DNA of 64,000 nucleotides from Streptacidiphilus rugosus AM-16 (lineage in GTDB: Bacteria > Actinomycetota > Actinomycetes > Streptomycetales > Streptomycetaceae): the NCBI RefSeq assembly GCF_000744655.1, contig NZ_JQMJ01000004.1, forward strand, positions 6,775,698 to 6,839,697, read 5' to 3'. Of the stretch, positions 49,149 through 60,733 are shown one piece after another. The notes beneath the pieces are model-generated. The model made no database searches. It was not told where the DNA came from and worked only from the letters and a program-made list of their open reading frames with translations. The translations under genes and the position numbers were made by a program. The stretch's first letter is position 1. Each line of letters opens with the position of its first letter.

Positions 49149-50440
49149 CGGTGCGTCTCCTGGTTCAGGTGCGAGAGTTCGGACTGCGGCGCCGCCTGCC
49201 ACGCGCTCCTGGCGGCGCGCCTCGGGTTGAAGACCCAGGCCCGCATCAGCACGAAGCGCACGACCGTGGACAGCGCGTTCGCGCCGACCAGCCAGCCCAG
49301 TTCGACGGCGTGCGAGGCGCCGGGCGACACGACGCCCGCGAGCGCCAGCGCGAGCGTGCTGAGCACCAGCCCGATCAGGAAGGCGATCCCGCCCTCCACC
49401 TGGTGCTTCAGCGCGTCACGCGGCCCGGTGACGCCGAAGGTGAAGCGTCGGTTGGCGGCGGTGTTCGCGATCGCGGTCAGCAACAGCGCCACCGCGTTGG
49501 CGAGTTCGGCCGGCACGGTCTGCCGCAGGGCCAGGTAGAGGACCAGGTAGGCGAGCGTGCTCAGCACGCCGACCATCGCGAAGCTGGCCAGCTGCCAGCG
49601 CATGCCGTTCGGCAGTTGGGCCTGCCGCGGGCGCGGCGGGACGGGCAGTCTGGTCGCCCCGAAGACGGCCTGCCGCCCGACCCGCCACATGCCCTTCAGG
49701 TCGTCCTTGACCGTCCGGACGATGTCGACGCGACTGTCGGGGTCGTCGGTCCAGTCGACGGGGACCTCGTGGATCCGCAGGCCGCTGCGCTCGGCGAGCA
49801 GCAGCAGCTCGGTGTCGAAGAACCAGGTCTCGTCCTCGACCTCGGCCAGCAGCGCCTGGACCACCTCGGTCCTGGCGGCCTTGAAACCGCACTGCGCGTC
49901 GGAGAACTTGGCGGCGAGAGTCGCCCGGAGCAGGAAGTTGTAGGTGCGGGAGATGATCTCCCGCTTGGGGCCGCGGACGACGGCGGAGCCGCGGTGCAGC
50001 CGGCTGCCGATCGCGAGGTCGCTGTGGCCCGAGAGCAGCGGCGCGACCAGCGGGAGGAAGGCGTCCAGGTCGGTGGAGAGGTCCACGTCCATGTAGCTCA
50101 CGACGTCGGCGTCGCTGCCGCCCCAGACGTGTCGCAGGGCGCGCCCGCGGCCCTTCTGCGCCAGGTGCACGGCTCTGACCTCGGCGAACTCCGCGGCGAG
50201 CGCGGTGGCCACCTGCCAGGTGCCATCGATGCTGGCGTTGTCGGCGACCGTGATCCGGAAGCGGTAGGGGAAGTTCTCCCGCAGGTACGCGTGCAGGGTG
50301 CGGATGCTGCGGGCGAGGACGTGCTCCTCGTTGTAGACGGGGACGACCACCTCGACCAGCTTGGTGCGGGTGCCGTCCCGGCCTGCGGCGGGAGGGGCGG
50401 GCTCTGCCGCCAACGCGGACGAATGGTTCATGTCCTGCAC
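49145..50440 (-). CDS. Bifunctional GT2 glycosyltransferase / GtrA membrane protein
   Basis: This is a 431-aa protein. Residues ~28-260 are a GT2 domain like dolichyl-phosphate sugar synthases (VVVPVYNEEHVLARSI, MDVDLSTDL for the metal, QCGFKAAR). Residues ~290-410 are a GtrA domain with four TM helices (LASFAMVGVLSTLAYLVLYL). It should make a polyprenyl-phosphate sugar and help flip it, feeding the GT39-type enzyme whose GTG overlaps its stop. Confidence 0.93.
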   Translation of the reverse strand: MQDMNHSSALAAEPAPPAAGRDGTRTKLVEVVVPVYNEEHVLARSIRTLHAYLRENFPYRFRITVADNASIDGTWQVATALAAEFAEVRAVHLAQKGRGRALRHVWGGSDADVVSYMDVDLSTDLDAFLPLVAPLLSGHSDLAIGSRLHRGSAVVRGPKREIISRTYNFLLRATLAAKFSDAQCGFKAARTEVVQALLAEVEDETWFFDTELLLLAERSGLRIHEVPVDWTDDPDSRVDIVRTVKDDLKGMWRVGRQAVFGATRLPVPPRPRQAQLPNGMRWQLASFAMVGVLSTLAYLVLYLALRQTVPAELANAVALLLTAIANTAANRRFTFGVTGPRDALKHQVEGGIAFLIGLVLSTLALALAGVVSPGASHAVELGWLVGANALSTVVRFVLMRAWVFNPRRAARSAWQAAPQSELSHLNQETHR

Positions 50441-50924
50441 TCTTCGCGGCGGCGCTGTGCCGGGGCTGTGACGTGCTTAGGTGCGGACTAGGGCCTGCGG
50501 CCCGCCGCCAGGGGCGCGGGGCGCCGTTCGATGAGCCGCGCGCGCGAGACACCACCGGCTTGCGGACAGCCTTGCGCGTTCGGCCTGCCGGACGGGTGGC
50601 TGGGTGGCTTGTCGCGCACACAGTCGATCGAGCAGAGCGTCACGCCCTTGGCCGAGTTCAACTGCCCCCTTGTGCACCGGTGCCGCACTCGCGCGCCGAA
50701 GGCGCGCAGTTCCTCGCGCCCCCGGCGGAGTGCAACGACCTCTCTTGCGCGGAAGTGCCGGGCCCGCGCGCCGAAGGCGCGCAGTTCCTCGCGCCCCTGG
50801 CGAAGTGCAACAACCCCTCTTGCGCGGAAGTGCCGGGCCCGCGCGCCGAAGGCGCGCAGTTCCTCGCGCCCTGGCGGGGTGCGCCCGTGGGGAGGCGCAG
50901 CGGGCCCGCCGTCGCGCAGCCTTG
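50441..50924. other. Gene-free stretch filled by REP-like repeats
   Basis: These ~480 bp lie between the divergent start of the GT2-GtrA gene and the 3' end of the acyl-CoA ligase gene. The right half is a 75-bp tandem repeat (separate entry). A further partial copy of the same family (CCAGGGGCGCGGGG) lies at ~50509. I see no gene. Confidence 0.75.
50691..50880. repeat. 75-bp tandem repeat, 2.5 units, REP-like family
   Basis: GCGCGCCGAAGGCGCGCAG starts at 50691, 50766 and 50841, exactly 75 bp apart. The units share TTCCTCGCGCCC, a GAAGTGCAAC-like segment and TCTTGCGCGGAAGTGCCGGG with few changes. Each begins with the palindrome GCGCGCC-GAA-GGCGCGC. The family recurs at 56.4 and 61.6 kb. Confidence 0.9.
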
Positions 50925-52502
50925 CTAACGCGCCCTCAGGTCGCCCTTGAGGACCTTGCCGGAGGCGTTGCGCGGGAGCTCGGGGACGAAGACCACCTCG
51001 CGGGGCACCTTGTAGTTGGCCATCTCCCTGCGGCACCAGGCGATCAGCTCGTCCTCCGCCGCCGCCGAAGGCGTCCCGCGGGGAACGACGAAGGCGCGGC
51101 CGACCTCGCCGAGGCGGGGGTCGGGGACGCCGACCACCGCGGAGTCGACGACGAGCGGATGGCGGGCCAGGACCCGTTCGATCTCCGCCGGGTAGGCGTT
51201 GAAGCCGCCCACGGTGTACATGTCCTTGAGCCGGTCCGTGATCCGCAGGTTGCCGTCCGCGTCCAGGACGCCGACGTCGCCGGTGCGGAGCCAGCCGTCG
51301 TCGGTGAAGGTCTCCGCCGTCCCGGCCGGGTCCTCGAAGTACTCACGCATGACCGTGTAGCCGCGGACCTGGACCTCGCCGGGCATGCCGGGGGGCTGGT
51401 CCTTGCCGTCTGCGTCGCGCACGCGGACCTCGACGCCCGGGATCGCCCGGCCGGACGTCCGTGCCACGGTGTCCGGCTCGTCGTCGCGGCGGCACATGGT
51501 GACCATGCCGCAGGATTCCGTCAGGCCGTAGGCCGTCAGGACGGTGGCGAAGCCGAGCTCGTCGCGGACGCGGTGGACCAGCTCCAGCGGGACGACGGCC
51601 GCGCCGGTGACCGCGAGCCGGAGCGAGGAGAGGTCGTGCTGGGCGCGGGACGGGTGCTCCAGCAGCGACTGGTAGACGGTGGGGGCGCCGGGCAGCACGC
51701 TGACCCGCTCCGTGGAGATCTTGGCCAGTACCGATTCGGGGTCGAAGACCGGCTGGGGCAGGATCGTCGCGCCCCGCATCAGCGAGGCGAGGATGCCCGC
51801 CTTCCAGCCGAAGGTGTGGGTGAACGGGTTGATCACCAGATAGCGGTCGCCCTCCCTGAGACCGGCCAGGTCGGCCCAGGCGCCGAAGGCCCGCAGGGTC
51901 TGGGCGTGGGTGGTGACCGCGCCCTTGGGCAGGCCGGTGGTGCCGGAGGTGAACATGATGTCGACCGGGTCCTCCGGCCGGACGGCCGCGACGCGCTCCA
52001 GCACCGAACGCTCGGGCACGTCCGCGCCGGCCGCGAGGAAGCCGCGCCAGGACAGCAGTCCCTCCGGCACCGCCTCCGTCTCGCCGAGCAGCACCGTCGC
52101 CCGCAGGTCGGGCAGCGGGCCGGCTGCCCGAAGCGCGGAGATGTAGCTGACGCCGAGGAAGTTCGCGGTGACGAACAGCAGGGACGCGCGGGTCCGCCGG
52201 AGCAGTTCCGCCGCCTCGCCGCCCTTGAGCCTGGTGTTCAGCGGCACCAGCACCGCGCCCGCGCTGACCGCTCCGAGCGCCGCCACCACGTAGTCGGGCG
52301 CGTTCGGCGCCCAGATGCCGACGCGGTCGCCGGGCCGGACCCCCGCCGCCATGACGCCCGCCGCAGCCCGGCGGACCCGTTGCGCGAGCTGCTCGTAGCT
52401 GATCCGCGTGCGCGGGCCGACCACCGCCTCGCGGCCGCCGAAGCGGGCGCCCGCCCGCTGGACGAGCTCGGCGACGGTGCCCCACTCCAGGTCTGCCCGC
52501 AT
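50925..52502 (-). CDS. Acyl-CoA ligase (FadD-like, ANL superfamily)
   Basis: This ~525-aa enzyme activates a carboxylic acid with ATP and CoA. P-loop MFTSGTTGLPKGAVTTH, A5-type motif LTAYGLTESCG, DDGWLRTGDVGVLDADGNLR with the conserved D, and the C-terminal catalytic K in ASGKVLKGDLRAR are all present. ATG 52502 follows GGTCGGAG; the longer frame crosses the operator. It is divergent from the thiolase, and a 17-bp operator-like site (52526-52542) lies just before its start. Acid substrate unknown; the neighbours suggest a branched or cyclic acid. Confidence 0.92.
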   Translation of the reverse strand: MRADLEWGTVAELVQRAGARFGGREAVVGPRTRISYEQLAQRVRRAAAGVMAAGVRPGDRVGIWAPNAPDYVVAALGAVSAGAVLVPLNTRLKGGEAAELLRRTRASLLFVTANFLGVSYISALRAAGPLPDLRATVLLGETEAVPEGLLSWRGFLAAGADVPERSVLERVAAVRPEDPVDIMFTSGTTGLPKGAVTTHAQTLRAFGAWADLAGLREGDRYLVINPFTHTFGWKAGILASLMRGATILPQPVFDPESVLAKISTERVSVLPGAPTVYQSLLEHPSRAQHDLSSLRLAVTGAAVVPLELVHRVRDELGFATVLTAYGLTESCGMVTMCRRDDEPDTVARTSGRAIPGVEVRVRDADGKDQPPGMPGEVQVRGYTVMREYFEDPAGTAETFTDDGWLRTGDVGVLDADGNLRITDRLKDMYTVGGFNAYPAEIERVLARHPLVVDSAVVGVPDPRLGEVGRAFVVPRGTPSAAAEDELIAWCRREMANYKVPREVVFVPELPRNASGKVLKGDLRAR

Positions 52503-52525
52503 CTCCGACCGCCCCTTCCCTCGCA

Positions 52526-52602
52526 TGTGACTGAGTGTCAGATTAGGCTCGCCCCGGACTTCCCGGAAGGGCCCCCGGAGCATATTCTGACGGCACGTCA
52601 GA
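52526..52602. promoter_or_regulatory. Pair of 17-bp operators between acyl-CoA ligase and thiolase genes
   Basis: TCTGACGGCACGTCAGA (52586-52602) is a perfect 7-3-7 dyad. TGTGACTGAGTGTCAGA (52526-52542) matches it at 12 of 17 positions. Centres are 60 bp apart, one near each divergent start. The same arrangement occurs at 63403-63479. Probable binding sites of the TetR protein encoded at 60.7 kb. Confidence 0.65.
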
Positions 52603-52621
52603 TAATCTTGGGGGAGCCGCC

Positions 52622-53764
52622 ATGCTCAAGGACCGCACGGCCGTCGTCGGCATCGGCCAGACCCGCTTCGCCAAGCATCTGGAGGAGTCGGAGAAGGCTC
52701 TCGCCTGCCGGGCGGTCCTCGCCGCCCTGGACGACGCCGGCATCGAGCCGCGCGAGGTCGACGCGCTCGCCTCCTTCACCATGGAGGAGACCGACGAGGT
52801 GGAGCTGGCCAAGGCCATCGGCGCGGGCGACATCATCTTCTTCTCCCGGGCCGGCTTCGGCGGCGGCGGGTCCTGCGCGACGGTGGCGCACCTCGCGATG
52901 GCCGTGGCGAGCGGCCAGGCCAGCGTCGGCGTCGCCTGGCGCAGCCGGAAGCGCGGCAGCGGCAAGCGGCCGTGGACCAACACCACGCAGCAGCTTCCCA
53001 CCCCGGCCCAGTGGACCCGCCCCTTCGGGCTGCTCCGCCCAGCGGACGAGATCGGCATGCTGGCCCGGCGCTACATGCACGAGCACGGGGCCACCCGCGA
53101 CCACCTGTTCAACGTCGCCCTCGCCTGCCGCAACCGGGCCAACCAGAACCCGGACGCGATCATGTACGACCGGCCGCTCACCCGCGAGATGTACATGGAC
53201 GCGCGCTGGATCAGCGAGCCGCTCTGCCTGTACGACAACTGCCTGGAGACCGACGGCGCGCTGGCCTGCGTCGTGGTCAGCGCCGAACGCGCCCGTGACT
53301 GCCGCCGCAAGCCCGTCTACCTGCACTCCGTGGCCCAGGGCCTGCCCGCGCAGCACCACGGGATGGTCAACTACTGGAACGACGACCCGCTGACCGGCCC
53401 CGCCTGGGCCGCCGCGCGGCAGCTGTGGAAGACGGCCGACTTCGGCCCGGAGGACGTCGACGTCGCGCAGATCTACGACGCCTTCACCCCGCTGATCCCG
53501 CTCTCGCTGGAGGGGTACGGCTTCTGCGGTCGCGGCGAGGGCGCGGCGTTCACCGAGGGCGGCGCACTGGAACTCGGCGGGCGGCTCCCCGTCAACACCG
53601 GCGGCGGCGGGCTCTCCGAGGGCTACATCCACGGCTTCAACCTGATCAACGAGGGCGTGAAGCAGCTGCGCGGCATCTCCACCGCCCAGGTGCCGGACGC
53701 CGCGACGTGCCTGGTCACCGCGGGCGAGGGCGTGCCGACCTCGGCCCTGCTGCTGCGCGCCTGA
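52622..53764 (+). CDS. SCP2-type thiolase / lipid-transfer-like protein (Ltp family)
   Basis: This is a 380-aa thiolase-fold protein. The N-terminal half begins AVVGIGQTRFAKH and includes FGGGGSCATVAHLAMAVASG. The C-terminal half has AQIYDAFTPLIPLSLEGYGF and PVNTGGGGLSEGYIHGFN. Such proteins lack the classical thiolase cysteines and act, with a DUF35 partner, as thiolases or retro-aldolases on sterol or branched acyl-CoA. The DUF35 gene follows 78 bases on. GGGGGAG precedes the ATG, next to an A+T-rich GATAAT. Confidence 0.9.
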   Translation: MLKDRTAVVGIGQTRFAKHLEESEKALACRAVLAALDDAGIEPREVDALASFTMEETDEVELAKAIGAGDIIFFSRAGFGGGGSCATVAHLAMAVASGQASVGVAWRSRKRGSGKRPWTNTTQQLPTPAQWTRPFGLLRPADEIGMLARRYMHEHGATRDHLFNVALACRNRANQNPDAIMYDRPLTREMYMDARWISEPLCLYDNCLETDGALACVVVSAERARDCRRKPVYLHSVAQGLPAQHHGMVNYWNDDPLTGPAWAAARQLWKTADFGPEDVDVAQIYDAFTPLIPLSLEGYGFCGRGEGAAFTEGGALELGGRLPVNTGGGGLSEGYIHGFNLINEGVKQLRGISTAQVPDAATCLVTAGEGVPTSALLLRA

Positions 53765-53842
53765 CCCGGGTCCGCCTCCACCGAGGCCCCGAGCGCGCAC
53801 CCCGCACCAGCTCCAGCCCAGCTCCCGAGGAGGGAACGCCCG

Positions 53843-54304
53843 ATGGACACCATGACCGCCGACGGACTGCTGCTGCCCTGGCCGGACGACGACGGCGAGC
53901 CGTTCTGGGAGTACACCCGGCGCGGCGAACTGCGGGTCCAGGCCTGCGCGGACTGCGGCCGGCTCCGCTTCCCGCCGCGTCCCTGCTGCCCGCAGTGCGG
54001 CAGCTTCGCCGACGAGTGGCGGCTCATGTCCGGACGCGGGCGGCTCTGGTCCTTCGTGGTGGCCCACCCGCCGCTGCTGCCCGCCTACGCGGAGCGCGCG
54101 CCCTACCCGGTCGCCGTGGTGGAGCTGGACGAGGACCCGAAGATCCGTCTGGTGGGCACGCTCACGAGCTCCCCGCGCCGCCCGAACGCGCCGTGGAACG
54201 CCGTTCCCGCGCAGCGGCTCCGGATCGGCGCGCCGGTCCAGGCGGTCTTCCAGGCGGTGACCCCCGAGGTGACCGTCGTCCGCTGGGCCCTGTGCGGAAG
54301 CTGA
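53843..54304 (+). CDS. DUF35 zinc-ribbon/OB-fold protein, partner of the thiolase
   Basis: This is a 153-aa protein. After ~25 residues the rubredoxin-like zinc ribbon shows C-x2-C (CADCGRLRFPPR) and C-x2-C (CCPQCGS), followed by an OB fold (~60-140, LWSFVVAHPPLLPAYAERAP). In steroid side-chain degradation DUF35 proteins bind acyl-CoA and activate Ltp-type enzymes. GAGGAGGG precedes ATG 53843, 78 bases after the thiolase stop, so it is the second gene of that operon. Confidence 0.92.
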   Translation: MDTMTADGLLLPWPDDDGEPFWEYTRRGELRVQACADCGRLRFPPRPCCPQCGSFADEWRLMSGRGRLWSFVVAHPPLLPAYAERAPYPVAVVELDEDPKIRLVGTLTSSPRRPNAPWNAVPAQRLRIGAPVQAVFQAVTPEVTVVRWALCGS

Positions 54305-54544
54305 CGGTCCGTAGGTGCGCCGACGGGGCGTGGGACGCCCGGGTCAATCCCGGGACGGCGCCTCTCCTCCTCCATCCGGGTGACCCGGTTGCACAGCGTC
54401 CCTGTGCGGGAACAGTGCGTTTCCTCGGCGCCAACATGCATCCGGCTGTCCACCCACCTGCTGCAATCGAATACAGTGCAACGTCGTCCGCGTCCTGTCC
54501 CCGCGCGGTCGAAACGGCCGGATTCAGCATCAGCAGGAGCCACA

Positions 54545-55324
54545 GTGACCAAGCCCGCCGCCCTTCCCGAGGACTGGGCGCAGACCCCGGTCACCGTCGT
54601 CATGCCGACTTACAACGAGATCGGCAGTCTCGAAGCGACGGTCGACCAGGTGATGGCCCTGGACCTTCCCGGCCTGCACCTGAAGATCGTCGACGACAGC
54701 AGCCCCGACGGCACCGGCGAGCTCGCCGAGAAGCTGGCCCTGGCTCACATCCAGAACGGTCGGCCGCGGATCAGCGTGCTGCACCGCAAGGGCAAGGACG
54801 GGCTGGGCAAGGCCTACGCGGCCGGCATGGCGCTGGCGGTGTCGGAGGGCGCCCGCTACGTCGTCCAAATGGACGCGGACGGCAGCCACCCGGCGTCGGC
54901 GATCCCGCAGATGCTGGGCACGGCGCTGTCGACCGGGTCGGGCCTGGTCGTCGGCAGCCGCTACGTCCCCGGCGGCCAGCTCGCCGAGGAGTGGCGCTGG
55001 CACCGTCGCCTGCTCTCCCGCTGGGCCAACGCCTACGCGGGAACGATTCTCTCCACCCGGGTGCGCGACATCACCGCCGGCTTCAACCTGTGGAGTGCCG
55101 AGGCGCTGCGCGCGGTCGACCTGGACACCCTGGAGAGTGCCGGCTACAGCTTCCAGGTCGAGCTCAAGTTCCGGGCCGTCCACGCCGGTTTCGGCGCGAT
55201 GGAGGTGCCGATCCGCTTCGAGGAGCGGCGGGCCGGCGAGTCCAAGATGAGCTTCGCCGTGCAGCTGGAGTCGGCGATCGTACCGTGGCGTCTCCGTCTG
55301 CGGGCGCGTTCCCGCAAGGGCTGA
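54545..55324 (+). CDS. Polyprenol-phosphate mannosyltransferase (DPM/Ppm1-like GT2)
   Basis: This 259-aa GT2 enzyme moves mannose from GDP-mannose to polyprenyl phosphate. It opens with VTVVMPTYNEIGSLEATVDQ. The metal and nucleotide motif VVQMDADGSHPASAIP is present, as is the DPM-typical GSRYVPGG and SRWANAYAGTIL. There is no TM tail, so it is the soluble catalytic domain. GTG 54545 follows AGCAGGAG; the longer frame upstream is not protein-like. The product would feed GT39/GT87-type enzymes such as those at 1 and 47 kb. Confidence 0.93.
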   Translation: MTKPAALPEDWAQTPVTVVMPTYNEIGSLEATVDQVMALDLPGLHLKIVDDSSPDGTGELAEKLALAHIQNGRPRISVLHRKGKDGLGKAYAAGMALAVSEGARYVVQMDADGSHPASAIPQMLGTALSTGSGLVVGSRYVPGGQLAEEWRWHRRLLSRWANAYAGTILSTRVRDITAGFNLWSAEALRAVDLDTLESAGYSFQVELKFRAVHAGFGAMEVPIRFEERRAGESKMSFAVQLESAIVPWRLRLRARSRKG

Positions 55325-55379
55325 CCGACATGGGTCGCAGCGGCGCGGGCCGCTCGCCCCGGCTCGCTACAGTGACGCC

Positions 55380-56345
55380 ATGACCTGGCTTGTCACCGGC
55401 GGAGCCGGCTACATCGGAGCGCACGTCGTCCGCGCGATGCTCGCGGCCGACCACGATGTCGTCGTGCTCGACGACCTGAGCACGGGCGACCCGGCCCGGC
55501 TGCCCGCGGGCGTCCCCTTGGTCACCGGCTCCACGCTGGACCGGGCACTGCTGGACCGGACGCTGCGGGAGCACGCCGTCACGGGCGTGCTCCACATCGC
55601 GGCGAGGAAGCAGGTCGGCGAGTCGGTCGAGAAGCCGCTCTGGTACTACCGGGAGAACGTCGAGGGCCTGCGGGTGGTCCTGGAGGCGGCGGCGGACGCC
55701 GGCGTCCGGAGCTTCCTGCTGTCCTCCTCGGCGGCGGTCTACGGCATGCCCGACGTGGAGCTGGTCACCGAGGACACCCCCTGCGCGCCGATGAGCCCGT
55801 ACGGGGAGACCAAGCTGGCCGGCGAGTGGCTGGTCCGCGCGGTGGGCCGGGCCCACGGCATGGGCACGGTGTCGCTCCGCTACTTCAACGTCGCGGGCGC
55901 GGCGACGCCGGAGCTGGGCGATCCGGGGGTGTTCAACCTGGTCCCGATGGTCTTCGAGCGCCTGGACGCGGGCGAGGCCCCGCGCATCTTCGGGGACGAC
56001 TACCCGACGCCGGACGGCACCTGCGTGCGCGACTACATCCATGTCGCGGACGTGGCGGAGGCGCATGTCGCCGCGGTGCGGCGGTTGACGACCGCGGACG
56101 GCGGGACGGACCTGGTCCTGAACATCGGCCGGGGTGAGGGCGTCTCCGTCCGCGAGATCCTGGACGTCATCGGCGAGGTCACCGGCCTGGACACGACCGG
56201 CGAGGTCACCCCCCGCCGCGCGGGCGACCCGGCCCGCGTGGTCGCCTCCGCGGACCGGATCGCCCACGAGCTGGGCTGGAAGGCCCGCTTCGACGTCCAC
56301 GACATGATCTCCTCCGCCTGGGCCGGCTGGCGCACCCGCCACTGA
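55380..56345 (+). CDS. galE: UDP-glucose 4-epimerase
   Basis: This is a 321-aa extended SDR. The NAD site is GGAGYIGAHVV and the catalytic motif is S-x-YGETK (SSSAAVYGMPD ahead, then SPYGETKLAGEW). RDYIHVADVAEAHV is a family hallmark. It interconverts UDP-glucose and UDP-galactose. The ATG has no ribosome-binding site, but TACAGT ends 7 bases before it, so the transcript is probably leaderless. UDP-glucose comes from GalU at 30 kb. Confidence 0.94.
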   Translation: MTWLVTGGAGYIGAHVVRAMLAADHDVVVLDDLSTGDPARLPAGVPLVTGSTLDRALLDRTLREHAVTGVLHIAARKQVGESVEKPLWYYRENVEGLRVVLEAAADAGVRSFLLSSSAAVYGMPDVELVTEDTPCAPMSPYGETKLAGEWLVRAVGRAHGMGTVSLRYFNVAGAATPELGDPGVFNLVPMVFERLDAGEAPRIFGDDYPTPDGTCVRDYIHVADVAEAHVAAVRRLTTADGGTDLVLNIGRGEGVSVREILDVIGEVTGLDTTGEVTPRRAGDPARVVASADRIAHELGWKARFDVHDMISSAWAGWRTRH

Positions 56346-56647
56346 CCCCTCCCGGGGTCACCGGAGCAGACGGGCAACCACGCAGTGCCCCCAGGGGCGC
56401 GAGGAACTGCGCGAACAACCACCCTGCGCGGATGGCCCTGCGCGATGGGGGACCATCCGCATGCCGGTGGCTTGTCGCGCAGTTCCCCGCGCCCCTGGGT
56501 AGTGCAACCGACCCTCCGCTCGAAGGCTCGCGTCCGCGCGCCGGAGGCGCGCAGTTCCTCGCGCCCTGGAGTAGTGCAACCGGCGCGCCGCTCGAAAGCT
56601 CGCGTCTGCGCGCCCCCTGGGTAGTGCAACCGGCGCGCCATCGGAGG
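56346..56647. repeat. Gene-free stretch with REP-like inverted and direct repeats
   Basis: Between convergent galE and the kinase gene, a 24-bp arm at 56391-56414 and its inverted copy at 56475-56498 match at 23 of 24 positions (core GGAACTGCGCGA / TCGCGCAGTTCC). They are separated by 60 bp that themselves contain a stem (GCGGATGG/CCATCCGC). GTAGTGCAACCG then recurs at 56499, 56571 and 56621 with flanking CTCGAAGGCTCGCGT-like units. Same family as at 50.7 and 61.6 kb. Confidence 0.85.
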
Positions 56648-58966
<2,319 letters not shown>

Positions 58967-59241
58967 GTCCTCAGCACCTCCCCGTTGGGTTGCAAACGCC
59001 TTCCGCAGGGAAGACGCAGCTCTGATTGTCCATGCCGGAGCACCCCACAGGCCAACCCATCGCCGGGGACGTCAGCCACAACCCGGCAACGAATCCGCGG
59101 CGAGGCCCTGTGGGGCGCCCGGGCGACGCGCAGCGAAATGCGCAGGAATACGCCCCGGGCGAGCTGACGCGTCCTAAGTTGTGAACAGAGCATCACTCAC
59201 CGACACCGCATACCTGCACCGGCGACCTCTCTGGAGCCGTG

Positions 59242-60666
59242 ATGAGCGACAGTGCACAGGACCTCCGCGCGATGCTGACGGAGCTGCTCGGGACGGAGCC
59301 GCCGTTCCGCATCCGCACCTGGGACGACGCGGAGGCGGGTCCGGCCGGGGCGCCCCTGCTGGCGCTGGCGAACCGCCGTGCCCTGCGGCACCTGCTCTGG
59401 GCCCCCAACGAGCTCGGCCTGGCCCGCGCCTACGTCTCCGGTGACGTCACGCTGCCCGGCGAGACCGCGCTGTTCGACAAGGACGGGGATCCGGAGGACG
59501 ACGAGGACTTCTACGAGCTGCTGCGCCGACTGGGGCGGCTCTCGGAGAGCCGCCCCGAGCTCTCGCTGCGGCCGTCGACGCGTTCGCTGATCGGCCCGCA
59601 GGGCCGACGGCTGGTCGGCACCGCCGCCCGCCTCGGCGCCATCGGCCCGCGGCCGCCGATCCCGCCGGAGGAGGCCAGGCGCCCCCGCGGCTCGGTGCAC
59701 ACGCTGCGCCGCGACCGCGCGGCGATCAGTCACCACTACGACGTCGGCAACGACTTCTACCGCCAGGTCCTCGGCCCCTCGCTCGTCTACTCCTGCGGCT
59801 ACTGGCCTCCGGGCACGGCGTCGCTGGAGGCCGCCCAGGAGGCCAAGCTCGACCTGGTCTGCCGCAAGCTGGGCCTGCAGCAGCCGGGCGGGGGCGCGCG
59901 GCTGCTCGACGTCGGCTGCGGCTGGGGCTCGCTGCTGCTGCACGCCGCTCAGCACTACGGCGCCACCGGGGTCGGGGTCACCATCTCCGAGGAGCAGGCG
60001 CGCGGCGCGCGGGAGCGGATCGCCGAGGCCGGGCTCACGGACCGGATCACGGTCCGGGTGCAGGACTACCGCGAGATCGATGACGGGCCGTTCGACGCGA
60101 TCTCCAGCATCGGGATGGCCGAGCACGTGGGCGCGGCCATGTACCGGCGGTACGCGACGACGCTGCGCGGGCTGCTGCGGCCCGGCGGCCGACTGCTCAA
60201 CCATCAGATCGCCCGCCGCCCCGACGCCCCGGGCGAGCGCTACCGGCTCAGCCCCTTCATCGCGGCCTACGTCTTCCCCGACGGCGAGCTGGCTCCGCTG
60301 GGCCGCACGGTCACCCTGTTGGAGGAGGCGGGCTTCGAGGTCCGCGACGTGGAGTCGCTGCGCGAGCACTACGCGCTGACGCTGCGCCGGTGGGTGGCCA
60401 ATCTGCAGGCGGACTGGGCCCAGGCGGTGAAGCTGGTGGGCCTGGGCCGGGCCAGGGTGTGGCGGCTCTACATGGCCGCTTCGGCGCTGGCGTTCGAGGA
60501 GAACAGGATCGGCGTGAACCAGGTGCTGGCCGTCAGGACCGGCCCCGAGGGCGGCAGTGGACTGCCGCTCAGCCGCGCGGCGTGGCTGGACGGGGCGGGT
60601 AAAGGCCCAGGAAACCGTGCGGCGACCGACCCAGGAGCCCGTGCGGCAGAGGGCCTGTCAGCCTGA
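59242..60666 (+). CDS. Cyclopropane-fatty-acyl-phospholipid synthase family methyltransferase
   Basis: This is a 474-aa SAM-dependent enzyme that modifies unsaturated lipid acyl chains. After an N-terminal domain (LWAPNELGLARAYVSGDV) it has ISHHYDVGNDFYRQVLGPSLVYSCGYW (in two parts), the SAM motif LLDVGCGWGSLLLHAA, ISSIGMAEHVGAAMYRRY (bicarbonate-site region), and the C-terminal LQADWAQAVKLVGLGRARVW with WRLYMAASALAFEENRIGV. ATG 59242 follows CTGGAG. The last ~25 residues come from an imperfect duplication (CCAGGAAACCGTGCGGC / CCAGGAGCCCGTGCGGC). Confidence 0.92.
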   Translation: MSDSAQDLRAMLTELLGTEPPFRIRTWDDAEAGPAGAPLLALANRRALRHLLWAPNELGLARAYVSGDVTLPGETALFDKDGDPEDDEDFYELLRRLGRLSESRPELSLRPSTRSLIGPQGRRLVGTAARLGAIGPRPPIPPEEARRPRGSVHTLRRDRAAISHHYDVGNDFYRQVLGPSLVYSCGYWPPGTASLEAAQEAKLDLVCRKLGLQQPGGGARLLDVGCGWGSLLLHAAQHYGATGVGVTISEEQARGARERIAEAGLTDRITVRVQDYREIDDGPFDAISSIGMAEHVGAAMYRRYATTLRGLLRPGGRLLNHQIARRPDAPGERYRLSPFIAAYVFPDGELAPLGRTVTLLEEAGFEVRDVESLREHYALTLRRWVANLQADWAQAVKLVGLGRARVWRLYMAASALAFEENRIGVNQVLAVRTGPEGGSGLPLSRAAWLDGAGKGPGNRAATDPGARAAEGLSA

Positions 60667-60716
60667 CGGAGCATTCACATTTCCCGCCGAATAGCGCCTC
60701 GATCATGCCACGGTAA

Positions 60717-60733
60717 ACTGACGGCATGACAGG
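60717..60733. promoter_or_regulatory. Operator-like site overlapping the tetR start codon
   Basis: ACTGACGGCATGACAGG shares CTGACGGCA and CAG with TCTGACGGCACGTCAGA at 52586 (13 of 17 positions). TAAACT (60714-60719) directly upstream could be the -10 box of a leaderless tetR transcript. Suggests autorepression. Confidence 0.5.

Noticed and set aside
50691..50880. CRISPR array
   Set aside because: The 75-bp units abut, with no constant-length unique spacers, and no cas gene is in the window; it belongs to an intergenic REP-like family.
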